Positions 12,754 to 19,570 of a stretch of DNA of 33,174 nucleotides are shown piece by piece. The notes under the pieces are model-generated. The model did no database searches and was not told the DNA's origin. It saw only the letters and a list, made by a program, of their open reading frames with translations. The stretch comes from a virus. The stretch spans positions 1 through 33,174 of the IMG/VR virus record IMGVR_UViG_3300043419_000368. One strand, 5' to 3'. The position numbers and the translations under genes were made by a program. Position 1 is the first letter of the stretch; each line of letters begins with the position of its first letter.

Positions 12754-12772
12754 CAATCTTTTAAACGTGCAA
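12743..12772 (-). promoter_or_regulatory. Bacteroidota-type early promoter
   Basis: On the minus strand TTG (12772-12770), 19 nt, and TATATTTG (12750-12743) fit the consensus. The expected start is about 12736, giving a leader of about 30 nt to ATG 12707. It is the likely main promoter of the leftward operon. Confidence 0.75.
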
Positions 12773-12805
12773 CTATTTACACCGTAATTTTAACAAACTT
12801 TAACA

Positions 12806-13360
12806 ATCGACTGTGTAAGTATCCATATCGGGAAACATTATAACGCATGGCTAAGTAAGGCCACAGGCTTAACTCACGATAAAACAAAGGCAAGTGATTT
12901 ACTACATGAGGTACTTGCCCGGCTAATGGATAGACCAGAGCAGGATGTAAAAGATATCGTATGTGGTGGTAAGGTAGAAGCATACGTTAACCGTGCATTG
13001 TGGCTATCATGGCACAGTAACCGTAGCGATTACGCTGTAAAGTATCGCAAGTATTACGAGTTGCATACTGATAGAGAATTAACCGACAACAAACAAGATG
13101 AAACGTGGATAGGTGCATTCATAGACGGTGAATATTTATACAGCGCAATAGGTAGATTAAACGAATACGATAGCATTTTACTACGTTTATACAGTAAGCC
13201 TGATTTTGACTACAAAGAATTGAGTAAAGAAACGGGTATACCATACAACTACCTGCGCACATCTATACACAGAGCATTAAAAAGAATACGCGAATATGTT
13301 AAACTTCAACGTGCCCTTGCACATTCAACGAGAGAGATTGAGCATTTGCCAAAAGTGTAA
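12806..13360 (+). CDS. Sigma-70-like RNA polymerase factor, start not canonical
   Basis: From 12806 the protein is 184 aa; from the first ATG (12926) only 144. The upstream frame, open from 12794, reads HYNAWLSKATGLTHDKTKAS and then DLLHEVLARLMD, which is the amphipathic region-2-like start of small phage sigma factors (compare xxAEDLLHEVL), so translation must begin earlier. No ATG, GTG or TTG is in frame there; ATC at 12806, 12821 or 12827 are the options. The C-terminal part, LLRLYSKPDFDYKELSKETG followed by IPYNYLRTSIHRALKRIR, is a region-4 HTH. It probably guides host RNA polymerase to late promoters. It is the first rightward gene, next to the early promoter. Confidence 0.7.
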   Translation: MDCVSIHIGKHYNAWLSKATGLTHDKTKASDLLHEVLARLMDRPEQDVKDIVCGGKVEAYVNRALWLSWHSNRSDYAVKYRKYYELHTDRELTDNKQDETWIGAFIDGEYLYSAIGRLNEYDSILLRLYSKPDFDYKELSKETGIPYNYLRTSIHRALKRIREYVKLQRALAHSTREIEHLPKV

Positions 13361-13742
13361 GTTCTTTAAATCATCAACCGCATCATGTGGTACACTTATC
13401 ATCGGGCAAACAGTAGATCTTGAAGAAAATAATGTTACCCACTACAAAGAGAAGATAAAGCTTTGCGGGTGCGTCATGCCTGTAAAGACTAAGTTCAGAT
13501 TTGCATCATGCCCGGCACGTAAGTGGTTTGCCCTTGACTGGAAGCAAGAAGAAATTGCCGCACTTGATGAATTTATACAGCGCATTCACAAGGCGAATAA
13601 GATTGAGAGTGATGACTTGCAACTATTGTACTATTGGTTTAGCAAAGTAACAGGCAAGCATCAACAGGCATCGGGCTGCGCATCGTGCATACGTGACCTT
13701 ATCACAGAGTTCAGACGACAACTAGGTAAAATCGAAAAATAA
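13296..13742 (+). CDS. Cys-rich, probable zinc-binding protein (148 aa)
   Basis: The 148-aa protein has Cys18, Cys21, Cys31, Cys57, Cys59 and Cys72 (CQKC, SCG, CGC, CPARKW), a zinc-knuckle pattern, and a CASC pair in its C-terminal helical half. Proteins with this ICxxCxxF...GCxxMxxxT...FASCPxxKW arrangement are common in Bacteroidota phages beside the terminase small subunit. Function unknown; DNA or RNA binding is possible. It begins 64 nt inside the sigma-like gene in another frame. Confidence 0.75.
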   Translation: MLNFNVPLHIQRERLSICQKCKFFKSSTASCGTLIIGQTVDLEENNVTHYKEKIKLCGCVMPVKTKFRFASCPARKWFALDWKQEEIAALDEFIQRIHKANKIESDDLQLLYYWFSKVTGKHQQASGCASCIRDLITEFRRQLGKIEK

Positions 13743-13749
13743 ATATACA

Positions 13750-13891
13750 ATGCCATTACCAACACCAACACCCGAAGAAGCAAAGAGCGCATTCATAGCA
13801 CGATGCATGAGTGATGCAAAAGTGCAAAGTGAATTTTTCTGATTCGCAACAGCGCATAGCCGTGTGCATTGCGCAGTATGAACAGAAATAG
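13750..13891 (+). pseudogene. Small conserved phage protein split by one base
   Basis: From ATG 13750 the frame reads MPLPTPTPEEAKSAFIARCM, then SDAKVQSEFF and stops at TGA 13840-13842. Skipping one T in the T5 run at 13834-13838 joins it to SDSQQRIAVCIAQYEQK, ending at TAG 13891. The joined form matches a short, widespread phage protein with the pattern CMSD...EFPD..QR.AVC. So there is an extra T, a +1 frameshift, or a sequencing error. The known proteins are about 45 aa, as here. Confidence 0.65.
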
Positions 13892-13915
13892 TTATTAAAC
13901 AAATAATTTTTAATA

Positions 13916-14203
13916 ATGCCTAGCAAAGGAGTAATCAATAATCCTAACGGTAGACCCGTTGGAAGCTTGAATAAAAAGACTTTAGAGTGGGAAGAATTTG
14001 GGCGTGACTTTGTGGCCGATGCTTTACCTAAGGTTGCTGCATTCATCAATGATTGCATGGATAGCCGTGACGAAGATTTAAAGTTTAAGGCAGCAAGTCT
14101 TACACTGGACGTACTCGAATACTTCAAACCAAAACAAGCCCGCGTCACGCATGCAGGTGATGAGAAAGCACCCGTTATTATTCAGGTGCATTCAGACCTG
14201 TAA
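13916..14203 (+). CDS. terS: Terminase small subunit-like protein
   Basis: The 95-aa protein starts MPSKGVINNPNGRPVGSLNK, a basic NPxGRPxGSxNKK leader of Bacteroidota phage small terminase-type proteins. A helical core follows (LPKVAAFINDCMD, LKFKAASLTLDVLEYF) and the tail RVTHAGDEKAPVIIQV is also typical of the family. It should recognise the packaging site and hand DNA to the large subunit, which is encoded on the other strand. Gene is 34 nt before the tail-chaperone gene. No separate HTH is obvious, so the call is by family pattern. Confidence 0.75.
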   Translation: MPSKGVINNPNGRPVGSLNKKTLEWEEFGRDFVADALPKVAAFINDCMDSRDEDLKFKAASLTLDVLEYFKPKQARVTHAGDEKAPVIIQVHSDL

Positions 14204-14237
14204 CAAAAAGGAAGCAAAAACTACAATACAATAGAGC

Positions 14238-14819
14238 ATGAAATTAAAGTTCAGCATAGCAGCGAATGCACAGGGTGTAACACTTGGCAAGTACATCGAC
14301 TACCAGAATGCAGTCGATAAGGTTGAACAGGTGCGCATCATTACAGGTAAGAGCAGCGAAAGTATTAAGCTACTTCAACTGCCTGTGATAGACGAAATCA
14401 TTATGCGCTTTGAAGCTGCGATTAAGATAGGCAGCAATGACTTCAAACGTAAGGTGCGAGTTGGTGCAATTGAGTTAGGCTTTATTCCTAACCTGCAAGA
14501 AATGACCTTTGGCGAATACGTCGACATAGACAGTGCATGTGCTAATCTGTACAAGGATGGTGTGGTAAACGGTGAAGCAGCGCATAAGATTATGTGTATC
14601 CTATATCGCCCTGTAAAAGCAAAGTTTGGTGAGTACTATGATATTGAGCCATACAATAGTGACGGCAAACGCAAGTATGCAGATGCCGTTAAAGAGTTGA
14701 CGCTTGACCATGTACTCAATGTGCTGCTTTTTTTTTCGACTTTAGAAATCGAGCTGTACAACAGTTCCCTCGAATATTTGGCAAAAGAGATAACGGAGAT
14801 AGTGAAGGAGATGAAGTAA
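14238..14819 (+). CDS. Tail assembly chaperone-like protein, unshifted form
   Basis: The 193-aa protein opens with MKLKFSIAANAQGVTLGKYI and repeats the pattern in its middle (MTFGEYVDIDSACANLYKDG), two related halves. Near its end (codons 164-166) is a run of nine T bases; the zero frame then reads STLEIELYNSSLEYLAKEI to TAA. Position upstream of the tail genes and a frameshift site fit the G/GT-like chaperones that coat the tape measure. The exact family is not certain from sequence alone. Confidence 0.7.
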   Translation: MKLKFSIAANAQGVTLGKYIDYQNAVDKVEQVRIITGKSSESIKLLQLPVIDEIIMRFEAAIKIGSNDFKRKVRVGAIELGFIPNLQEMTFGEYVDIDSACANLYKDGVVNGEAAHKIMCILYRPVKAKFGEYYDIEPYNSDGKRKYADAVKELTLDHVLNVLLFFSTLEIELYNSSLEYLAKEITEIVKEMK

Positions 14820-15001
14820 CAACGCCCGATGGCTTAGCCGTGTATGGTTGGTTTCACATCATAGAAAGCTTAGCCGATAGGGACATAACAAAATTTGACG
14901 CTGTGACAGAGCGTAGAGTATTTGAAGTGTTTACACACCTAACATACTTAGCAGATTACGTGTACACACAAAAGGTAGAAATGAGAAAACGCAATAGATA
15001 A
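14238..15001 (+). CDS. Predicted -1 frameshift product of the tail chaperone (254 aa)
   Basis: After codon 166 a -1 slip at T_TTT_TTT (14729-14735) continues in the -1 frame for 88 codons: FDFRNRAVQQFPRIFGKRDN and onward through GWFHIIESLADRDITKFDAV to TAA 14999-15001. That frame is open from 14709 (after a TGA) yet has no ATG until near its end, and its stop overlaps the next gene as TAATG. This is the layout of lambda gpGT. The extension is helical, charged and ends in Arg-rich sequence. Confidence 0.75.
14729..14735 (+). other. Slippery heptamer T_TTT_TTT (in a T9 run)
   Basis: Nine T at 14728-14736. The zero-frame codons are TTT TTT, preceded by T, which is the ideal X_XXY_YYZ signal for a -1 shift. 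It would let the ribosome enter the 88-codon extension. Confidence 0.75.
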
Positions 15002-17499
15002 TGAGTAGCAGTTACAACTATAGTTACAACGTTTTGATAAACCGCTTCGAAGCATTCGCAGCCGGGCATCTACTTATCAAACGTTTTACGCATGGACAGA
15101 TTGACCTTAGTGATCAGTTGAATGATGACCAGTATCCATTCATGCACGTAACACCTGATACTATTGAACCTGTAAAGGGGGCAATGCAGTTCGGATTTCA
15201 TATCATGTTTGCTGATATACCGCGTGACAAAGAAACAAAAGCGGAATACCAGCGCGAAGTCATTAGCGATTGTGTGCGATTAGGTCAAGACCTTATTGCC
15301 GAAATACAGAATGGACTTGAATTGTTTGGCTTCAATGTACAACTCGTAAACAACGTAGTGTTTGAGCCATTCATGGAGGAGCAAAAGAACACGGTTACGG
15401 GTGTGGCCTTTACGGTAAAGCTTGAGGTTCCGTGGGACTGGAGTGCATGCGATATTCCTGCTGTGTGGGCAGTAGGTGGTAATAGCACAGGTGGTAGCGG
15501 TTCGCCTATTGGTTTGCTTTTGCAAGTCAATGGAGTGAACAACGTCGTGCAAAGCGAGCTTGACCTTGTTGCGGGTACGAACGTAACGCTTACCGATAAC
15601 GGTGATGGTAGCGTGACCATTGATGCAACAGGTGGTGGTGGTGGTGGTGCCGGTACGGTTACTAGTGTTGCACTTACCGCACCCGCTGCATTCAATGTTA
15701 GCGGTTCACCTGTTACCACATCGGGAACTTTAGCACTAAGTGCTGCGGGTAATGCGTCGCAGTATATCACAGGTGCAGGTACATTGCAAACATTTCCTAC
15801 CATACCCGCTGCACAGGTCAATTCAGACTGGGATGCGGTTAGTGGCGTGGCTGAAATTCTCAATAAGCCATTTATACCTGTTAACCTTGATGACTTAGCA
15901 GATGTAGAAGCAAGTTCACCAAGTCTTCTTGCAACTATATTTTGGAACGGCTCGCAGTGGCGTGAAGGTAATGTACCACTATACACATTATCCGATGTCA
16001 ATATACCTACTCCAACCAATGGACAGGTGCTAACCTATAACACAACCTCTGGTAAGTGGGAAGCGGTAACGCCTGCATCGGGCGGTTCAGTTACGTCGGT
16101 TGGTCTTACTATGCCTGCACCAACTAACGCTGCATTTTCAGTTAGCGGTTCGCCCGTGACTACATCAGGTACACTTGCCGTTGCAGCTAATGGGACAAGT
16201 GATCAATACATTGATGGAACGGGCGCACTCCGCACATTGCCTTCAACGGGTGGTGGTGGTGGGCAGGTGTTGTATTTCAATGGTAATGTATCGCAAGGTA
16301 CAATAGGCGGTAATAATTACTACGAGTTAGGAACGGCTGCTAACACAGGCCCAGCGGCTAACTTCACACGTGCAACAACAGGTGTGATTGCCCGATTCAT
16401 CACGGATGTAAACCAACCAAACCATGTTCTTATTCCTTCGGGTGTTTGGACTATTGATGTGTACTTAAGTGAAACAGGGGGCGGCTCAAACCATGCGCAA
16501 ATACTTGCTAAGCTTTACACCTATAACGGTAGTACGTTCACGCTTGTTGCCACTTCCACAATGGAAGAAATCACTAATGGTAACGTGCCTGATTTGTACT
16601 CGTTTAGCGTTTCAGTACCTAATACGGTAACTGCTGCAACCGACCGTGTACACATTGAGTTCGACATACAGAACACCAACGGTAAGACGGTAACGCTATA
16701 TACTGAAGATGGGCGCATAGGTGAAGTGCATACTACCTATGCAATTGGTCTTAGTTCTTTGAATGGCCTAACTGAAAGCACGCAGAACTTTGCAACAGGT
16801 ACATCCGGGACTGACTTTGCTATTAGCAGCGCATCAGGTACACATACATTCAACCTACCAACTGCCAGTGCTGCAAATCGTGGTGCATTAAGTAGCGCAG
16901 ATTGGTCAACCTTTAATGGTAAACAGGATAGCATAGGACTTACTACGGTAGGTACTAACCTTGCAACACTTGCTAACCCATCTGCTGTACGTTATGTGCG
17001 CATCAATGCAGATAATACGGTTAGCGCGATAAGTCTAGCAACTTTAAAAAGTGAACTTGGCTTGTTGCGTGGTGTGCAAACTAGCAATCTAACCAACGCG
17101 AACACGGCAGCCAATACTAACATAACAGGTTGCATACTTGCACTCGAGGCAAATAGTAGTTATATAGGCCGTTTAATTGTTTCCTCGGGCTTTACGACTA
17201 CGACAGGTTTTAACTTACTATTTACTTTCCCGAGTGGCTCAACAATGAACGTTGGGCAAATATCCACCGCAGCGGTCGGTGGTCAATTTATGCAATGGCA
17301 AGCGGTAACGAGTGGAACCGTGTTAACGAATCGACTTAACCAGGCGGTAAACCAAATTGGTTTAGCTGTTATCGAAATATTCATAACTACAGGGGCCAAC
17401 TCAGGCAACTTAACACCCGCTTTCGTAACATCGAGCAATGGTCAAACTGCAACCGTGTACGGTAACGCAACACACATTCAACTTGAAAAAATATCATAA
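15001..17499 (+). CDS. Tail fiber with fused tail-associated N-terminal domain
   Basis: The 832-aa protein has an N-terminal domain of about 165 residues (MSSSYNYSYNVLINRFEAFA, then a beta and helix pattern to VPWDWSACDIP) that in related phages stands alone as a tail-completion or attachment protein. Then come Gly-rich linkers and repeated fiber modules (TVTSVALTAPAAFNVSGSPV, SVTSVGLTMPAPTNAAFSV), a C-terminal beta-rich receptor-like region, and the end HIQLEKIS. SGVAEILNKP and THTFNLPTASAANRG are common in Bacteroidota phage fibers. It should bind the host surface. It starts with a TAATG overlap with the shifted chaperone. Confidence 0.75.
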   Translation: MSSSYNYSYNVLINRFEAFAAGHLLIKRFTHGQIDLSDQLNDDQYPFMHVTPDTIEPVKGAMQFGFHIMFADIPRDKETKAEYQREVISDCVRLGQDLIAEIQNGLELFGFNVQLVNNVVFEPFMEEQKNTVTGVAFTVKLEVPWDWSACDIPAVWAVGGNSTGGSGSPIGLLLQVNGVNNVVQSELDLVAGTNVTLTDNGDGSVTIDATGGGGGGAGTVTSVALTAPAAFNVSGSPVTTSGTLALSAAGNASQYITGAGTLQTFPTIPAAQVNSDWDAVSGVAEILNKPFIPVNLDDLADVEASSPSLLATIFWNGSQWREGNVPLYTLSDVNIPTPTNGQVLTYNTTSGKWEAVTPASGGSVTSVGLTMPAPTNAAFSVSGSPVTTSGTLAVAANGTSDQYIDGTGALRTLPSTGGGGGQVLYFNGNVSQGTIGGNNYYELGTAANTGPAANFTRATTGVIARFITDVNQPNHVLIPSGVWTIDVYLSETGGGSNHAQILAKLYTYNGSTFTLVATSTMEEITNGNVPDLYSFSVSVPNTVTAATDRVHIEFDIQNTNGKTVTLYTEDGRIGEVHTTYAIGLSSLNGLTESTQNFATGTSGTDFAISSASGTHTFNLPTASAANRGALSSADWSTFNGKQDSIGLTTVGTNLATLANPSAVRYVRINADNTVSAISLATLKSELGLLRGVQTSNLTNANTAANTNITGCILALEANSSYIGRLIVSSGFTTTTGFNLLFTFPSGSTMNVGQISTAAVGGQFMQWQAVTSGTVLTNRLNQAVNQIGLAVIEIFITTGANSGNLTPAFVTSSNGQTATVYGNATHIQLEKIS

Positions 17500-17759
17500 T
17501 GAGAGATATTCAACCTTTGGACATTTGGAGCAACGGTGAAACAAAAACAGCCGTGTGCATGAAGCTTTATATCAGCTATGATGACTTGACTACAACAGCC
17601 GCACTGGTATATTCACTGTGCGATGTGGACGGGCATAGCATTTACGATGGTCAAGTAATATTCGATGGTCAAACCTACATCGATTGGGGTAGCAGTGGCG
17701 ATTCAAACAACGAGGCGTACACCATTGCCGCATCAATGCTTAACTTGACATTGATCTAA
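17499..17759 (+). CDS. Conserved small tail-region protein (86 aa)
   Basis: The 86-aa protein carries IYDGQVIFDGQTYIDWG, a short motif shared by small proteins in the tail region of Bacteroidota phages. It looks beta-rich. It shares bases with the genes on each side (TAATG), so it is made together with the fiber and gp10-like protein. Role unknown; perhaps part of the tail tip or neck. Confidence 0.7.
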   Translation: MRDIQPLDIWSNGETKTAVCMKLYISYDDLTTTAALVYSLCDVDGHSIYDGQVIFDGQTYIDWGSSGDSNNEAYTIAASMLNLTLI

Positions 17760-18289
17760 TGGCAGATGAGTTTGAAAATATGCTGAATGAGTATGCACTT
17801 GCCGTAGTGGAACGTGCGCAATCTAACCTACGCATCAAACGCCGTGTGCGTGGTAAGACTGTTAACCGCGTTGCATCGGGCAGGTTGCTTAATTCACTAT
17901 ACTACAATCTTAAGATACGCTATAACAAGCCCACAATTGATTTCACCGTAAGCAATGATGCAGCGGGTAAGTATGCAGATGTTATTGAGTTTGGCCGCAA
18001 GGCTTATCCGGGTGATCCTACAAAACGCCCACCGTACAAAGACATCATGCAATGGATACGGTTGAAGCCTTTGAAGCTACGCAATAAGCAAGGTTCATTT
18101 ATAAAGGCAACAGAAAGCAATATAAAGAGCGCAGCCATTGCCATTGCAAAGAGCATTGGTGAAAAAGGTATAGAAGGTATTTACTATTACACGGAAGCAA
18201 TAGATGATACATGGGATGAATACAAAGACAAGCTAATGGAAAGCTATATTAAGTCAGTCGAAAATAGATTACTCTTAAACAAAAGATAG
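17759..18289 (+). CDS. HK97 gp10-like tail completion protein
   Basis: The 176-aa protein has the pattern of the HK97-gp10 group: an N-terminal helix with ALAVVERAQSNLRIK, RVASGRLLNSLYY, a strand, then ADVIEFGRKAYPGDPTKRPP, a conserved YADVIEFGR...P..K.PP loop. Such proteins form the joint between head and tail. Length is normal. It is adjacent to the tail genes, though far from the head genes, in this rearranged order. Confidence 0.75.
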   Translation: MADEFENMLNEYALAVVERAQSNLRIKRRVRGKTVNRVASGRLLNSLYYNLKIRYNKPTIDFTVSNDAAGKYADVIEFGRKAYPGDPTKRPPYKDIMQWIRLKPLKLRNKQGSFIKATESNIKSAAIAIAKSIGEKGIEGIYYYTEAIDDTWDEYKDKLMESYIKSVENRLLLNKR

Positions 18290-19567
18290 ATGATTACAAT
18301 AATAGACCAACCGTATGAGTGGGCAGTACGTGGGCAGAAGCTCATGATAGTAGCAAGCAGTACCAATACTGCACAGGTTGGATTTCGTTATGGTGTAGAA
18401 ATAGATATTGATGGTACGCTGTACAACTTTTATGTAGCAGCTGCACCCGATGGTAACTTATACTTCGATGCACAGTCATTGCTCAATGACATGCGTAACT
18501 ATGAACCATTAAACTTGCACCTATCAACTGATGACACCGTAGATGATTTAAGCAAAAAGGTTTTGAACTTTACGCTTACCGAATGGTGGATAGTAGGAGG
18601 TATCCTTACAGAGGCAGAAGGAAGTGCAGAAGTAGGTACAGAATGTTTAATAGTTAATGCATACTACCAAGTCAAGGACGGTTACAAGCCATCACCTGAA
18701 AGCGGCAATTCAGCTGTCAAGTATTCCTTGACAAATGCCACATCATACGCAATGAGTGACCGTATTATAGGCACTCATAACTGGCCGCTTGCTGGCACAT
18801 TTGGTGTATCGAATAACAACGTAGTAATACCATCTTTTGAAACTGACTACGGTGTGCTATCCATACCGGGCAATGCTACCTACTTAAGTAATAACGGTGC
18901 AGATAAAATGGTTATTACTATTTACTCCAGCGCAGGCGCACCAACATCGCAAACAATTCTACTTGATGGTTATGATATCGAAGCTTTGCCCGTATATCCT
19001 GCTAACCTCAATGATTGGACAGCATTAACTGTAAAGCCTTCACTATTTCCTAATTGGAGATACTACCAAGTACTAATACAGAATAGTTCAAGTAATGCAG
19101 TATCTGAAACCTACATTTTCTACAACGCAAAGGCTTACGGTCAGTCGGATTGTTGGTGGGATAAGATACGCTTAGGATGGGTTAACAGTCGTGGCGGTTG
19201 GGATTACTTTAACTTCACTAAGAAGTCTGAAACGAGTGATGAAATCCAACGCAAGCCATACCGACAAGTGTTGTTCAATGGTACAACTACCATCTTTAGC
19301 ACTAATGATCGCGGTAAAACAGATAGACGCAATCTTGTTGAGCAAGTAATAACTGCCACAAGTGACTACATTAGTGAGGGTGAATTCACATTATTGCGTT
19401 CGCTGATGGTAAGCAATCAGGTCACATGGCTAAGCACAGACCAAGGCAAGCCGATTGAAATACCTGTGAACATGGATGATACTAGCTATCTTGAAAAGAA
19501 GCTACGTGATGGTAAGCTATACAACGTAACAGTAAAATTTAGAATTGCAAACGAATACTGGACATAA
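18290..19567 (+). CDS. Tail/baseplate protein of unknown family (425 aa)
   Basis: The 425-aa protein starts MITIIDQPYEWAVRGQKLMI and is beta-rich, with VEIDIDGTLYNFYVAAAPDG early and a conserved-looking region SDCWWDKIRLGWVNSRGGWD and then NFTKKSE in the second half. Position between the gp10-like and large baseplate genes suggests a distal-tail or hub component. Related proteins with this LGWxNSxGGxDxxxF pattern occur in Bacteroidota phages and prophages without known role. Confidence 0.65.
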   Translation: MITIIDQPYEWAVRGQKLMIVASSTNTAQVGFRYGVEIDIDGTLYNFYVAAAPDGNLYFDAQSLLNDMRNYEPLNLHLSTDDTVDDLSKKVLNFTLTEWWIVGGILTEAEGSAEVGTECLIVNAYYQVKDGYKPSPESGNSAVKYSLTNATSYAMSDRIIGTHNWPLAGTFGVSNNNVVIPSFETDYGVLSIPGNATYLSNNGADKMVITIYSSAGAPTSQTILLDGYDIEALPVYPANLNDWTALTVKPSLFPNWRYYQVLIQNSSSNAVSETYIFYNAKAYGQSDCWWDKIRLGWVNSRGGWDYFNFTKKSETSDEIQRKPYRQVLFNGTTTIFSTNDRGKTDRRNLVEQVITATSDYISEGEFTLLRSLMVSNQVTWLSTDQGKPIEIPVNMDDTSYLEKKLRDGKLYNVTVKFRIANEYWT

Positions 19568-19570
19568 CGC

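Noticed and set aside
13228-13239. GGTATACC-like palindrome as a third operator
   Set aside because: Only the arms partly match and it lies within the sigma-like coding sequence, without the CACG centre.
15285-16019. Minus-strand frame of 244 aa under the tail fiber gene
   Set aside because: Pro/Ser/Thr-rich shadow of the repetitive fiber, no start signals and no recognisable domain.
15632-16263. GGT repeats as phase-variable tract
   Set aside because: The repeat unit is a codon, so slips keep the frame; they look like simple Gly linkers.
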